A DNA stretch of 64,000 nt from Brachionus rotundiformis (Eukaryota; Rotifera; Eurotatoria; Ploima; Brachionidae): positions 4,255,710 through 4,319,709 of the forward strand of contig JAESIW010000020.1 of NCBI GenBank assembly GCA_016802295.1, written 5' to 3'. Position numbers and translations under genes: made by a program. Each line of letters opens with the position of its first letter. The stretch's first letter is position 1. The notes under the pieces are model-generated. The model made no database searches. It was not told the origin of the DNA and saw nothing but the letters and a program-made list of their open reading frames with translations. Shown here piece by piece: positions 12,632 to 23,247 of this stretch.

Positions 12632-13070
12632 TCATTCAAATCTTTTAATTTTATTTAAATTTTGCAAAAAAAAATTAAAAAATGTCCTATCAATCTGTAG
12701 GTCCAAAGCCCTCATGTTGAAAAAGACGCATCGAATGTGCATGTGGTCTTTCACGTAGTCTGCATAAGAGCCGTTTAATGGGTACATAGGCCTACGGGTC
12801 TTTGTCTGAGTCTGGTTAAAGTCTTGTCGTATGAGAGTTCCGCTGGCTTCGACCATAATCCAGTATAGAACCTGGGAGGAACAGAAATCTGCTGTACAGC
12901 TGACCCTCTACGTAACTTTGGAAGCCTTAAGCTAAGACTTCATCTCGAGTGAGAGATAAGTCGCTTGGTTTGTGGTTCCAAGCTAGTCTAAATAGTTGCC
13001 GAGTACACAGCCAATTTAAAGTGCTCGGATGAGTGCCGCTATTTAGGATGATCGTTTCACTGGCTTCTTA
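12632..13070. repeat. GC-rich island, probable degraded repeat of unknown class
   Basis: Base composition changes abruptly to near-balanced GC, unlike the flanks. The minus strand has a 75-codon open run at 12856-12632 (QTQTKTRRPMYPLNGSYADY) and, in another frame upstream, a second open run broken by one stop, as expected from a decayed coding element. I do not recognise the protein. It could be the 5' part of a retrotransposon, foreign DNA or a lost gene. Confidence 0.35.
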
Positions 13071-13254
13071 AAAAAAGATGCGCATTTGACATATAATTTT
13101 TAATTAATTTAAGAAATTATTTTTTAAAATATAAGATAAAATATACATATTTTAAATAAGGCCTATTTACATTTACAAAACTTTGTTCAAAAGACATGTC
13201 GAAACGAGTCAAATGATTCGAAGAATTCTTTATAGTTAAAAAATTTGAATTAAC

Positions 13255-13500
13255 TTAGTAATAATAATAATAATAATAAAAATAATAATAAAAAGCTACA
13301 GCAAGCGAGCTTGCGAAGATGACTTACTCGGAAGTCATCTATGGTAGCTAATCGCGCAAAAATCGAGAGATAAATTAAGGAACTACAATCAAAGTAACAG
13401 AGACGAAACTGAGGTACAATTTATATATACTTTACAGATATTACATAAAATTATACAGAACATTACAGGTAAATAAGGAGACAAATAGAAAATAATTTAC
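13255..13500 (-). mobile_element. probable LINE 3' untranslated tail with (ATT)n end
   Basis: A (TAA)n array at 13257-13293 is followed on the plus strand by a moderately GC-rich stretch that begins GCTACAGCAAGCGAGC. Read on the minus strand this is a unique sequence ending in ...TGTAGCTTTTTATTATTATT. Two other elements in the window end the same way, with G(T/G)GCTT or GTAGCTT just before an ATT array (positions 600-640 and 17939-17990), which points to a shared LINE family. No coding part is left. Confidence 0.5.
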
Positions 13501-13693
13501 GGAGACTATGGTTAAAAATTTAAATATATATAGTTTAAATTAATATTTATTTAAAAATTAATTAACTCTATCTAAATTATGTCTAATACATTTTAATAAA
13601 CTATTCTATCCAAAAAAAGTATATTTAAAGTATCTTTAAGTAAAATTACATTTAGAAAGAATAGACAATGAAAATAAATACAATGTATTAAAA

Positions 13694-16156
13694 TTATTCT
13701 TCTAATGAGTTATTGGTGACTAATTCCGTCAAAATTGTCAAATTTCTTAAGATATCGTTATCCGAAACTTTTACATAGTGGATAGTTATCAATTCGTAAC
13801 AAGTTAAAGACTCGCTTGGAACATTTGGATAGCACAAGGTTTTCAGAAAGTCGAAATAATTCTTATCTGTCATCCCTGGCTGATGATAGTCAGATTTTTC
13901 TTGATATTTTCTGACTAAATAAGAAGCTTGATAGCTAGTATCATTTAATTGCTTTGAATTATCTTCTTCCAAAGATCGGTAAAAGTCATTTATTTCATTA
14001 AAATTAATAGGCAATGTTTCCCTATCTTTGGTTAACCAGATGGTATAATTTATTTTTAATTCTAGCTTTTCATCTGTAAATTTAAACTTGGTCGAGTCAT
14101 TTTTTTGCATAAATCTGTATATAATTGGTAAATACTTTCTATAGCATTCATTTATAGTCTTTTGATCAATTTTTTGATAATTTGAGTCCAATGTTGGAAT
14201 TATACATTTTTGAGTATTTCTATTTACAAAACTGAAGTGTACCAAACCTTTCATCAAGTACGAGTAATATGCCATTGTGTAATTAAGCTTTATTTTTACA
14301 TCGATGAAAGTTTTATAATCATTCAAATAATTAAAAAAAATAAAATCCAAAGTTTCTAAAATATTAATTGAACGACTGCCTAGACATTCTTTTTGATTCA
14401 TGGAAAGACTACTTTCTGTCTTATCAGAGTTATGTAAGAACATTTCAAAAAACAAATCATCTAAATTTGCTATAATTGTTTCTAATTGACCCTTAATAAA
14501 TGATATATCATTTTCGCTACACGAAATCGAAGTATTGATAGTATCGGTTAAGTTTTTAAACTGGTGGCTATCGTTGAAATTGTTTAGCTTTATTAATAAA
14601 CTTTTAATTAAGCTATTGAGTCTATCTTGGTCAAAAATTGTCTTTGTATCACTGGTGACTGAACTTTTTTTACGATTAAGAATTGTTTCATCAAACGATA
14701 AATTTGGTTTTATTAATTTTTGGTTTATTCGGCTCAGGAGATTAGAGCTTTTTCGTCGTGATTTACTGCTGTCTCTAGAAATTAGCTCGTTTTTTAATTT
14801 TTTTAATTGATCAAAAAACTCAATTAATTTATTTATAAAAAAAGTAAAAAATTGCTTTGTTAATTTAATATTATTTGATGACTTATGTCTGTTTATAATG
14901 TTTAAAAAATCTATCAAAAGGCTTTCAAAATCTGATATAAGTTCACAATACCACGAATATTTACGGTCTTTTACAGATATTAAACACAATTTATCAGTTA
15001 TTCTTAAATAAAAAACATCATAGAACCCGATTGATTTATTTATGTTTCTCAAAAAACAAGATGTTTTTTTAAATTGGATCTTTTGACCATAGCTTTGGTT
15101 GACATTGTCTTTTTCCACTTCTTGTGCCGATTTGGGTGTTGATGTTAAATAATTTGAATAGTCTGACGCAAAAGTAGACCTGACAGTTTGGTAATGTTCA
15201 TTTTCTGATATAATTGAGTCTGGAGTAAGAGAATAGTTTTGGTATTTGAGCTCTGACTCGTCGCTGGTACCAGAGTCAAGAAAAAGAAAAGATTCGATTA
15301 ATAAGAGGAAAATTGAACTAGGATCAAAAGATAGTTTTGGTTTAAGATACTTGGTAAATAGGATCTTGCCGAATGAGGCTATCATGTGAAAATTAAGAGC
15401 TGAAGTGTCAGAAAAAAAGTTTTCCAACTCATCATTTTTAAGTTGAGTTTTATCTTCATCTCCCAAAAGAAGTTCTTCAGTAGTTTTGGAAAAATCTTTA
15501 TCCAAATGCTCAATATCAGCCAAAATTGTATTACTTTGCGCCAAGTATGCTACAAAGTCTCTTATAAAGTAGTCAAATCTTTTTTTTATATCCTCATTTA
15601 TTTGTATCTCCTCAATTGCTTCGATGAAATACAATTGATTAATGGAGAACAAATTGGACCATTTCAGGAATAGTTCTGTAATTTCTGAACTATATTTTTG
15701 GAAACATTTTTCATCCATGCATATTCCAAATTTAAATTTGGTCAAAGTTGTGAACGTTTTTAGAAACCATTTAGAATAATAATCACCGAAAATTTGCTTT
15801 GTTAGATTTGATTGCTGTTTAGATGAATTTAAATCGTTAATTGGAAATATTGATAAAAAAAGACAATGTTTGTACAAATAAAATTTAATGTAAAAATTTG
15901 ATTTTTTTAATGAAGCATGGTCGAATTGATAATTTAATTCTCGACTAATTTCATATGAATTTACAATCGGGGCAAAATACTCGTAAATTAAGTCATCGTT
16001 TAGTTCGAACTGGTTTTCCAACTTACCATGACCAAAATAAATTTGAAATTCTTTGGTTAGGTGATCTTGTAGATCGCTGGTCAATAGTTTATAAATCAAA
16101 AATTTACGCTTAATATCAAATACCAAAAGGGATATTTTTGGGTTTGAAATCGACAT
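13694..16156 (-). CDS. HPS1: HPS1, BLOC-3 subunit (Rab32/38 exchange factor)
   Basis: A single 820-codon exon. HPS1 pairs with HPS4 in BLOC-3, which activates Rab32 and Rab38 for making lysosome-related organelles. The first 120 residues fit the longin-type N-terminal domain (SLLVFDIKRKFLIYK). Residues about 640-670 read YYSYLMKGLVHFSFVNRNTQ, matching the family LVHFxYVDRxT block. The C-terminus SLTCYELITIHYVKV matches the conserved CYELLxLH segment that closes HPS1. Overall length is above the roughly 700 residues of vertebrates because of low-complexity inserts in the middle. It has no introns although most neighbours have many, so a retrocopied origin or intron loss is possible. A broken partial copy lies about 0.9 kb upstream. 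Confidence 0.8.
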   Translation of the reverse strand: MSISNPKISLLVFDIKRKFLIYKLLTSDLQDHLTKEFQIYFGHGKLENQFELNDDLIYEYFAPIVNSYEISRELNYQFDHASLKKSNFYIKFYLYKHCLFLSIFPINDLNSSKQQSNLTKQIFGDYYSKWFLKTFTTLTKFKFGICMDEKCFQKYSSEITELFLKWSNLFSINQLYFIEAIEEIQINEDIKKRFDYFIRDFVAYLAQSNTILADIEHLDKDFSKTTEELLLGDEDKTQLKNDELENFFSDTSALNFHMIASFGKILFTKYLKPKLSFDPSSIFLLLIESFLFLDSGTSDESELKYQNYSLTPDSIISENEHYQTVRSTFASDYSNYLTSTPKSAQEVEKDNVNQSYGQKIQFKKTSCFLRNINKSIGFYDVFYLRITDKLCLISVKDRKYSWYCELISDFESLLIDFLNIINRHKSSNNIKLTKQFFTFFINKLIEFFDQLKKLKNELISRDSSKSRRKSSNLLSRINQKLIKPNLSFDETILNRKKSSVTSDTKTIFDQDRLNSLIKSLLIKLNNFNDSHQFKNLTDTINTSISCSENDISFIKGQLETIIANLDDLFFEMFLHNSDKTESSLSMNQKECLGSRSINILETLDFIFFNYLNDYKTFIDVKIKLNYTMAYYSYLMKGLVHFSFVNRNTQKCIIPTLDSNYQKIDQKTINECYRKYLPIIYRFMQKNDSTKFKFTDEKLELKINYTIWLTKDRETLPINFNEINDFYRSLEEDNSKQLNDTSYQASYLVRKYQEKSDYHQPGMTDKNYFDFLKTLCYPNVPSESLTCYELITIHYVKVSDNDILRNLTILTELVTNNSLEE

Positions 16157-17009
16157 AGAGGTTTTAAGTTAATAACTAAGATATGTCTCAATTTTTTTTC
16201 TCTTTGATGCTAGGTAATTATTTAAGCAATTATCTTTAAGAAAATTTAGTCACGTGAATATCATCAAATCGGAATTTGATAAAAATTCGAAAATTAATAC
16301 AGCAAAATATTTTAAACATAAATAGTAAATTTCTAAGAAACTTTGAATTAAGGAAAGTATGGCCATATAATATTTTTATATTTTCCAACTATAATTAAGA
16401 TATTTTAATTAATTAATTATTATAAGTCACTTTTTTTGAATGAAAAATTTCGAATAGAAGTTATCCTTTGATTACCAAACTTTCTTATATTTGATAAAAT
16501 ACGGTAAATATTTTCAAATTAAAGAAAAATTAATTATTTAACTCTTGGCAAAAATTAATAATTTCGAACTTGGTAACTATTCAGATGTGAATTTAATTAT
16601 CTAGAAACATAATTAATAATTAAAATTTGTTTATTATTGAATTAGATATATAATGGAAAATTGAATTTTATAAAAAAGTTTAACGAATATACATTATGAC
16701 TATCAAATAAAGGTTTTGAACTAACCCGGGGATCATCACGAGTATGTCAGTCTTTATTAAGTAATTATTAAATAAAATGGTTCGAAAGCTGCAAAAATTA
16801 CCAACACCAGCTGTTATTTTTATTACAATCTTTGTTTAGCATACCATCTTTAACTATTAGCAAATATTTTGAAAAATTTGTATTTATGATAAATCACTAA
16901 GTTAAGAATTCAATGTTTAAAATTAATTCTAAATCTTTATAAGAATTACTAAATTTCCGAATAAATATACCTCTGCATTCATTTTTTTAGTTGAAAAATG
17001 CTTCAAGTC
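16157..17009. other. intergenic upstream of HPS1
   Basis: AT-rich sequence between the HPS1 start and its partial copy. It must contain the HPS1 promoter, but no specific site can be named. Confidence 0.45.
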
Positions 17010-17270
17010 TTAGTTTTAAAATTAAAAGGCAATTTTTCCGTATTTTTTGTTAACCAGATGGCATAATTTACCCAAATGTTGTCCAATGTTGGAATTATAC
17101 ATTTTTGGTTGTTTCTATTTACAAACCTGTACCAAACCTTTCATAAGTGCGAGTATTATGCCATTGTGTAATTAAGCCTTATTTTTAAATCGATGAAAGT
17201 TTTATAGTCATTTAAATATTTGGAAAAAATGAAAAAAATTAAATCCATAGTTTCCATTATAACTCAATAA
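17010..17270 (-). pseudogene. broken partial copy of HPS1
   Basis: This stretch matches the inside of the HPS1 exon at about 13990-14350. Shared runs include TTAACCAGATGG(C/T)ATAATTTA, CCAATGTTGGAATTATACAT, and ATGCCATTGTGTAATTAAGC, in the same order and strand. About 100 bp present in HPS1 between the first two blocks is missing, and small insertions and deletions break the frame. It is a decayed segmental duplicate. Confidence 0.85.
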
Positions 17271-17399
17271 ATAAGATCAACTTTTAAATCTTTTCTACAC
17301 ATGTTTTTAAGTTAAAATCTTTTTAAAAAATACTTAGTTTTTAAATCGAATAAAGAAAAAAAGCTGAAAACTAGCTATAATTTTTTAAGTATTCATACT

Positions 17400-17992
17400 T
17401 AACAGAGCAGTAGACAGCTGCAACTGAAACGGTAGTAGTCAAAGCAAGTAAAAAGAACTTGTTTAAGTAAATGATTGAACTAGTCAATACGTCATGATAG
17501 TAAAAGGAAAATGAGGCACTGTCGGAAACCTCCTATAGCTATCCCAGATCTAATGCTGTAGGTGAAAAATAAATTCATCAGAGTAAGGCGAAGAACGCTG
17601 GTCACCTATTACATCTATTACACTGTGTACCTAATTTTCACCTTGTTCACCACTTTTTTGGATAAAATTGATTCTATAAATTTTAGCTAAAGAATGTCAC
17701 GATTGATAGCGTTAAGTAGATGCTAAACAATCTCTAGAAATACCTATATTTAATTTTTACTTATACATTCACTTAATATTTTTATTGTTCACCTAATTTT
17801 AGTAATGGTCACCTAAATATTTTTTTGTTAACGTAATAGGTTCCCAGCGTTGTTCACCCTACTCCAATGAATTAATTGTTCACCTATTAGAAAATTTGTT
17901 CACATAAGACATGAGACCCGCAATCCCTAAATCGGTTTTCGTTTGGTGGGATAAACCACCGTAGCTTATTATTATTATTATTATTTTTTTTT
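17400..17992 (+). mobile_element. repeat element with LINE-like (TTA)n tail and GTTCACCTA-like words
   Basis: A region less AT-rich than its surroundings that ends with CCACCGTAGC followed by (TTA)n and a T run at 17968-17998, a LINE-type 3' end on the plus strand. Between 17597 and 17910 the word GTTCACCTA and near variants recur at irregular spacing (see Findings). No coding capacity remains. Class not established. Confidence 0.5.
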
Positions 17993-18164
17993 TTTTTTAA
18001 TTTTAGACTCTGATAAAGATGAATTTTCATTATTAGATGTTTTAGATGTAATATTTATATATGTTTCTTAATTTTTAACTTTATCATTAAAGATATGAAC
18101 GATTTAAAAATTTATTTAAAATAATTAAAATATTATTTAAAATATTGGTAAAAAAAAAAACAAT

Positions 18165-20079
18165 TTAAATAGTTGATTTGGTCTCGTAAGTGTTTAAGAG
18201 CTCGGGGCATTTTATTTGGCCAGTTGATATCAAATAAATTCTCCACATTAGATCATAATTTATTTGTTCGTTTATTCTAGAATCTTTTTTATATTCGGGA
18301 TGTGATCGTACAAATTTCCTAATCCAAGCTGCAGTGGTCATTAATTTCCCGCTAGCTCTTTCTTCTATGAAATGTAAATACTGCTTAATGGTGCATTGTG
18401 TATCAACATCTACTTCCAAGTGACTTAAATACTCGTTTATTATATGAATAAAACCAGGAAACTGATCGCTTCCATTCACTATCTCATTCACGCTCATCTC
18501 TTTCATTTCGCATTCTGTTGCATTATCAGTCTGAATGTTTTTCCTAAAATAAAATTTGTCATTTAAACAAGCATCCCTTTTCTGTGCAGTTTCCATATTT
18601 TCATCTACTTTAGATAAAGGCATTATTAGGTTAAGATTAAATGACAAAATGGCTCTGGTAATAAGAACAATAAAAGTGACCAAAGCCGCATTTTCAAAAT
18701 CAGTTATTTGTACTTCAGTTGGTCGAAATTCAACTCTCCAACCGATTGAAGAATTAATTGGTGGCGGCTTAAATCTCATATTTTGCCAATTGGTCGACTG
18801 AATATTCTCAAAATGATCTGTTTCTTCTTCATCATTGATAGATAACTTTTCTTCAAAGACAACTAGTGGATCTCTAATAAACAAATGAGCAATATGCTTG
18901 GCCAACGATTCATCTACATCGTTTTTCAATAAATCCTGAAACAATTCTTCATCTTTTATCAATGGCAAATCATTATATTTCTGATTTTCTTCACATAAAT
19001 AGTTATCAATATTTCCATATCGGGATTTGTTTATTACAAATCGATTTTCTTTTAAAGGTTCTGAACCCATTTCTTCCAAAGTTCTGTCGTCACATGAGGC
19101 GCTAATTATATTCCATCTGCAATCAATATTGCTTAGATAACCTCTCCAAATTGGACTAGAAGCGCTTAAAGCTAACATAATGGGTGTCAAGGGAGTCAAC
19201 TGATCATAAAGATGTCTTGCTTCTTCCAAACTTTGAGCTTGAAATGTCATTTGCAAGCAGCTGCAGCCCATTCCGAAACCCATCTAAGAAAAAAAAGTTT
19301 TGTAGATTTTATTTAAGATGAATGAATTGCTTCCATCTTACTGCATCTAGATAGATATGATCAGGTTTAGCGGCCATTTTTGATTCAGAATCAGAGCTTG
19401 GATCATCACCATACTGATTCAGATCTTCTATGAAAGGTCTTGGAGTATTTTCATCTACAAATATGGGTACATTGATGGCCACCTTCCTTTTGCGTCTTTC
19501 TCTAATATTTTTAGTCAGACAATGAAATCGAGGATGTCCAGCATAAATAGCTTCATCACAGTAGAATAAAGAAGTCGATATCCCTACACCTGGCGTAGCT
19601 GAATAGCTTGGAAAAGTAAAATTTTCACATCCAAGCCATGGAAAAGCTGTGACAGATAGTATGCACTCATCTTCTCCCAAGAGCTCTTGAACTTGTTTAC
19701 GCCTCAATTTCATGTTGGCTTCTACCCGATTAAAACAGCTAGTTTTGTGCTCGTAAGGAGCACCTGGCGTAGCTTCGACCATATAATTGGCATATTCCGG
19801 ACGCCATAAGGTCAAGCATTTTTCGCCTCGGTTTTCAGGTCCCTGTAAAGTTGGTAAAATATCATTACCTTTTAGAAGAAGATAGCATTTTTTGTTCTTA
19901 TGGTCAAATTTAACTAAAGTGAACTCAACTTCGTCGCCCCATTTTAGGCAATCGTTTTTACGGTCCTTGATTTTTCGATGAATATTACAAAATTGTTTAA
20001 CACCTCGTTTTCTAATTTCATCAGCATATTTTTTTGTATTCTTCCAATCAAGTGGTGTACCAAGTGATAGAAGACCCAT
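18165..20079 (-). CDS. GCLC: glutamate-cysteine ligase catalytic subunit
   Basis: Two exons, 19342-20079 and 18165-19283, give 618 residues, close to the 637 of human GCLC. The enzyme joins glutamate and cysteine using ATP, the limiting step of glutathione synthesis in the cytosol. Hallmarks in order: MGLLSLGTPLDWKNT start, LKWGDEVEFTLV, LWRPEYANYMVEATPGAPYE, NIRERRKRKVAINVPIF, MGFGMGCSCLQMTFQA right after the intron, SPIWRGYLSNIDCRWNIISA, DHFENIQSTNWQ and MRFKPPP. The last 40 residues after the CPELL motif are short compared with vertebrates. All conserved blocks seem intact, so it should be active. Confidence 0.97.
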
Positions 20080-21893
20080 ATCTGGCTTTTAATGTCTAAA
20101 ATTTTAAACTATATTTAAACTCTATTAAATTCAAAATTATGTCATATCTTCATAAATTAGTCTATTTTAATGTAATTTAAATTTTGCAATATTTCTTTTT
20201 TTTAGAATATTTATTAAAGTCTTTTATAGCAAACCTTCAAATGCTTATTTCACTCTTATTTATAATTTTTAAAATAAATTTATCATTTTGGTTACATTTT
20301 AAAATTGAAAATTTAAAAAAAAAGCTTAGTTACAATTAAAAATGGATTTTCCGAATCTTAATATTTTAAATTTAAAAAAGCAAATGTATTGCATATGCTT
20401 ACGTAAAATATAAATTACTATACTTTAATTTTGTCCTTTAAATAATATTGAAAAATAACTTAATCATTCTGTTTGTCATTGAAATAACTTAGAAGTTTCG
20501 AAAATAAAATATTCAGCTTGATCATGCCTTGTAAAATTAATAAGTCAAAACTGCACAGTCATTCTTAAATCCCTCATTTTGTAAAAGGAAAACAAAGATA
20601 AAAATATTTTTAACTTAATTTGACTTAATTAGTTATAACTCTGTAAAAAATCTCAAACAAAAATAAAATTTAATATTAAAAAAGTTTAAAGCTTTATTAA
20701 TAGAAAATTTATCAGAGTTATATATTTTGTTTGTTAAAATTAATTCATGCTCTTCATCTTGTATTTAAAAAAAATATATAATATTACCCAAGTCAATATG
20801 TACATAGTGTAAAATCTGGATTTAATTATGAGAACTTGCATCATGTTTAGAAACTTATCTTATGTTGTCAATTAATATCACCAAGAAAATTTTTTTTCCA
20901 AATTCATGAATGCTATTTTCATTATCAATTATTAAATTTTATTAGATTAAAAAAACAAAATATGTTTTTTTTTATTTTTGAGGATAAAAACCATAATTTC
21001 TCATCTACATAACTAACCCCTGGACTAATTAAATTATTTTAATTATAAAAATCAGATTAAGACTCAATATTTTTTGAATAATTATTAAAAAACTCCAAGT
21101 CACTTCATTTATTCCTTTCAAAGAAATTTTAACTAGTTGGATCGTTGTCTTTTAAAATGGATTTCAATACTTTAAAAATAGATAAATGACAAATCAGAAG
21201 ATTTAAAAATTAAAAATTCTATTCACTCGAAACATTTGCCAACAATTTTCTATGTACCTGACTGATTATTTTTTCAAATCTCTTTTTTTTAAAAATATTT
21301 TTGAAAGTTATTGATTTTTTACTTGACTACAAAATATTTATTCGGAATAAAATGAAGAAGTTTTTTTTCATAATAAAGATCACGCTTTAAAAATAAAATA
21401 ATTAAGAATAACTTGAGAATTTTAAAATTCTTAAAAATTCAAAGTTAAAAACTTGTAAATCTGCACTTGTAAATCTATTTACCACAATTTTGTTTTATTC
21501 TTAAACATTTTAATCAAGCTTATAGTTTACATTTTTATTTTATGGCAATACCAACCTTTTAAAAATAAATCTTGAATAATGTTCATACCTCTATATAAAA
21601 CACCAACTAAGATTTCAATTTTTAAACTTAACCTCATTCAATCACTAAGAATTACGATTTAAAAATTAAAATAAAAATTATTTTCGATTTTTTGATTAGA
21701 ACTATTTTATACCCTTTTTTTTAAATGACAAAGCGAAAATATTTTCACATGAACTTGCTCACTTAAAAAAAATATAATTATGTGAAAGAAATGTGATTCG
21801 ATTTATTCAGGCTTTTAGATTTTTTTGCCAAATTTTACTATTCATTTACAAGAAAAAACTAATTTCTAAAAATTAATTTATTTGAAAGAAAAA
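20080..21893. other. intergenic, nothing recognised
   Basis: 1.8 kb of very AT-rich DNA between the GCLC start and the end of the phosphagen kinase-like gene. No exon-like frame or repeat was found. The GCLC promoter must lie at the right edge of the GCLC gene. Confidence 0.5.
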
Positions 21894-23247
21894 TTAATTT
21901 GGATATAATAATTCGTCCAATTTTCCACCATTGGCTAGAGTCTTTTCAGCCTCTATCAATTTATTTATAGATTCAATAAATGCTTGAGTAATTTCAACCT
22001 TTGTAAGAAATAAAATATCATTCAAAAATAACAATTAATATGAGTGATTACCTCTGTTTTGCCAAGAGTTACTTTGCTACTTATTTCTGCAACAGAATGG
22101 GTTGTGTCACCCTTGTCGACCGGTTCATCGATATCGAAATTTTCTCCAATCAATTTAAAAGATTGGCTTAAATTCAAAGATTTTAAAATAGCAGATAATC
22201 TACTATCATGACATAAATTTGGCAAATTGATTCGAACTGTTAATTTTAGAGCAGTACCTAAATTCTTGGGGTCAGTTGTCACATAGCCTAAATGTTTATT
22301 GTGCATCACTTTCCATTTTTGAGCTATCACTTGGTTCTCAAAATTTTTGACAAAATTTACAAATTTATCAAAGCTAGCTCCTAAATCATTCGACTTGTCC
22401 ATCACAGAGAGAACCACATGATCTCTTCTATTCACAAAGGCAGCCAGAGTGCGATCGTCATTTAGCCAAATTCCTCGAGAATCTGGCCAATCTCTACCTA
22501 AATTAGCTGATAGATCATTTGGATGATATGGTCTGTTTAAATAGATCTCTTTCTAAACAAAAATTTAAAAATGAATTCAAAAATACCAAAATTTACATTT
22601 GCCAAAGCTGTTTCTTCATCTTGGCTAAGCTCTTTCAAAGCAAAATAGGTACCATTCAAATCCTTCAAACTATACAGTGCTTTGACAATAATGTTCTCTA
22701 TGTCTCGTCTTTCTCCACGAGTACAAAATGATGGCAAGCAGTATCCCTTTATATTTCGGATAGTTCTTATTCGAATACTAAGAACATATTCTGGATCCAA
22801 TTGTCCATTTCGTATCTTTGAGGCATCCAAATCAGTTTGATGAACTTGGTCAGGCTTGAAACCGTGCTTTTCAAGAATAACTCTGTCAAATATTTCTCGG
22901 AAAACTACATAAGATTCCTCATCTCCTGCTACAATTCCCGTAAAAGCATAAGTTCCACTATTATCCACTCCTGGCTGAATGGCATCATCGATTGTGAAGC
23001 CATTTGGTGATCTTCGGTCTCGAAGACGAGCGTATAAACTTTGGGTTAAATTTCTTGCCATTATATTTCGATTACGAGTTAAGTCTGGATATTCAAAAGA
23101 TGCTGGATAATATCGGCGAGAGTAGTTCATACCAGCAGCAGAAAGTGGTTGCTCCGAAATTTCCCCTACTTTTTGGTAAACAAGTACACCGCCGAGCGCT
23201 GCGGCTGCCATGCGAATTGGGATTTTGGATAAAAAATTTTTGTACAT
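21894..23247 (-). CDS. phosphagen (creatine) kinase family protein, predicted inactive
   Basis: Three exons, 22597-23247, 22052-22552 and 21894-21998, give 418 residues, the usual size of a mitochondrial creatine kinase. The N-terminus (MYKNFLSKIPIRMAAAALGG) resembles a mitochondrial presequence and is followed by RRYYPASFEYPDLT, GFTIDDAIQPGVDNSG and VAGDEESYVVFREIFD. Family blocks EYVLSIRIRT and LPSFCTRGERR are intact, as is NLGRDWPDSRGIW. However the active site is not. NEEDH, which holds the catalytic Glu, is NRRDH (R259, R260). The Arg two residues past that His is V264. The reactive Cys of TCPSNLGTGLR is Asp311 in TTDPKNLGTALK, and the final Arg there is Lys320. The RGTGG loop is absent. 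The start is the ATG at 23247; no ATG lies further upstream in frame. Confidence 0.88.

Larger units (their letters stand above)
12446..13693. other. intergenic with GC-rich island and LINE tail
   Basis: Upstream space of NDC1. It contains a GC-rich island (about 12690-13070) and a LINE-type microsatellite tail (about 13255-13500), listed separately. The remainder is AT-rich with nothing recognised. Confidence 0.5.
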
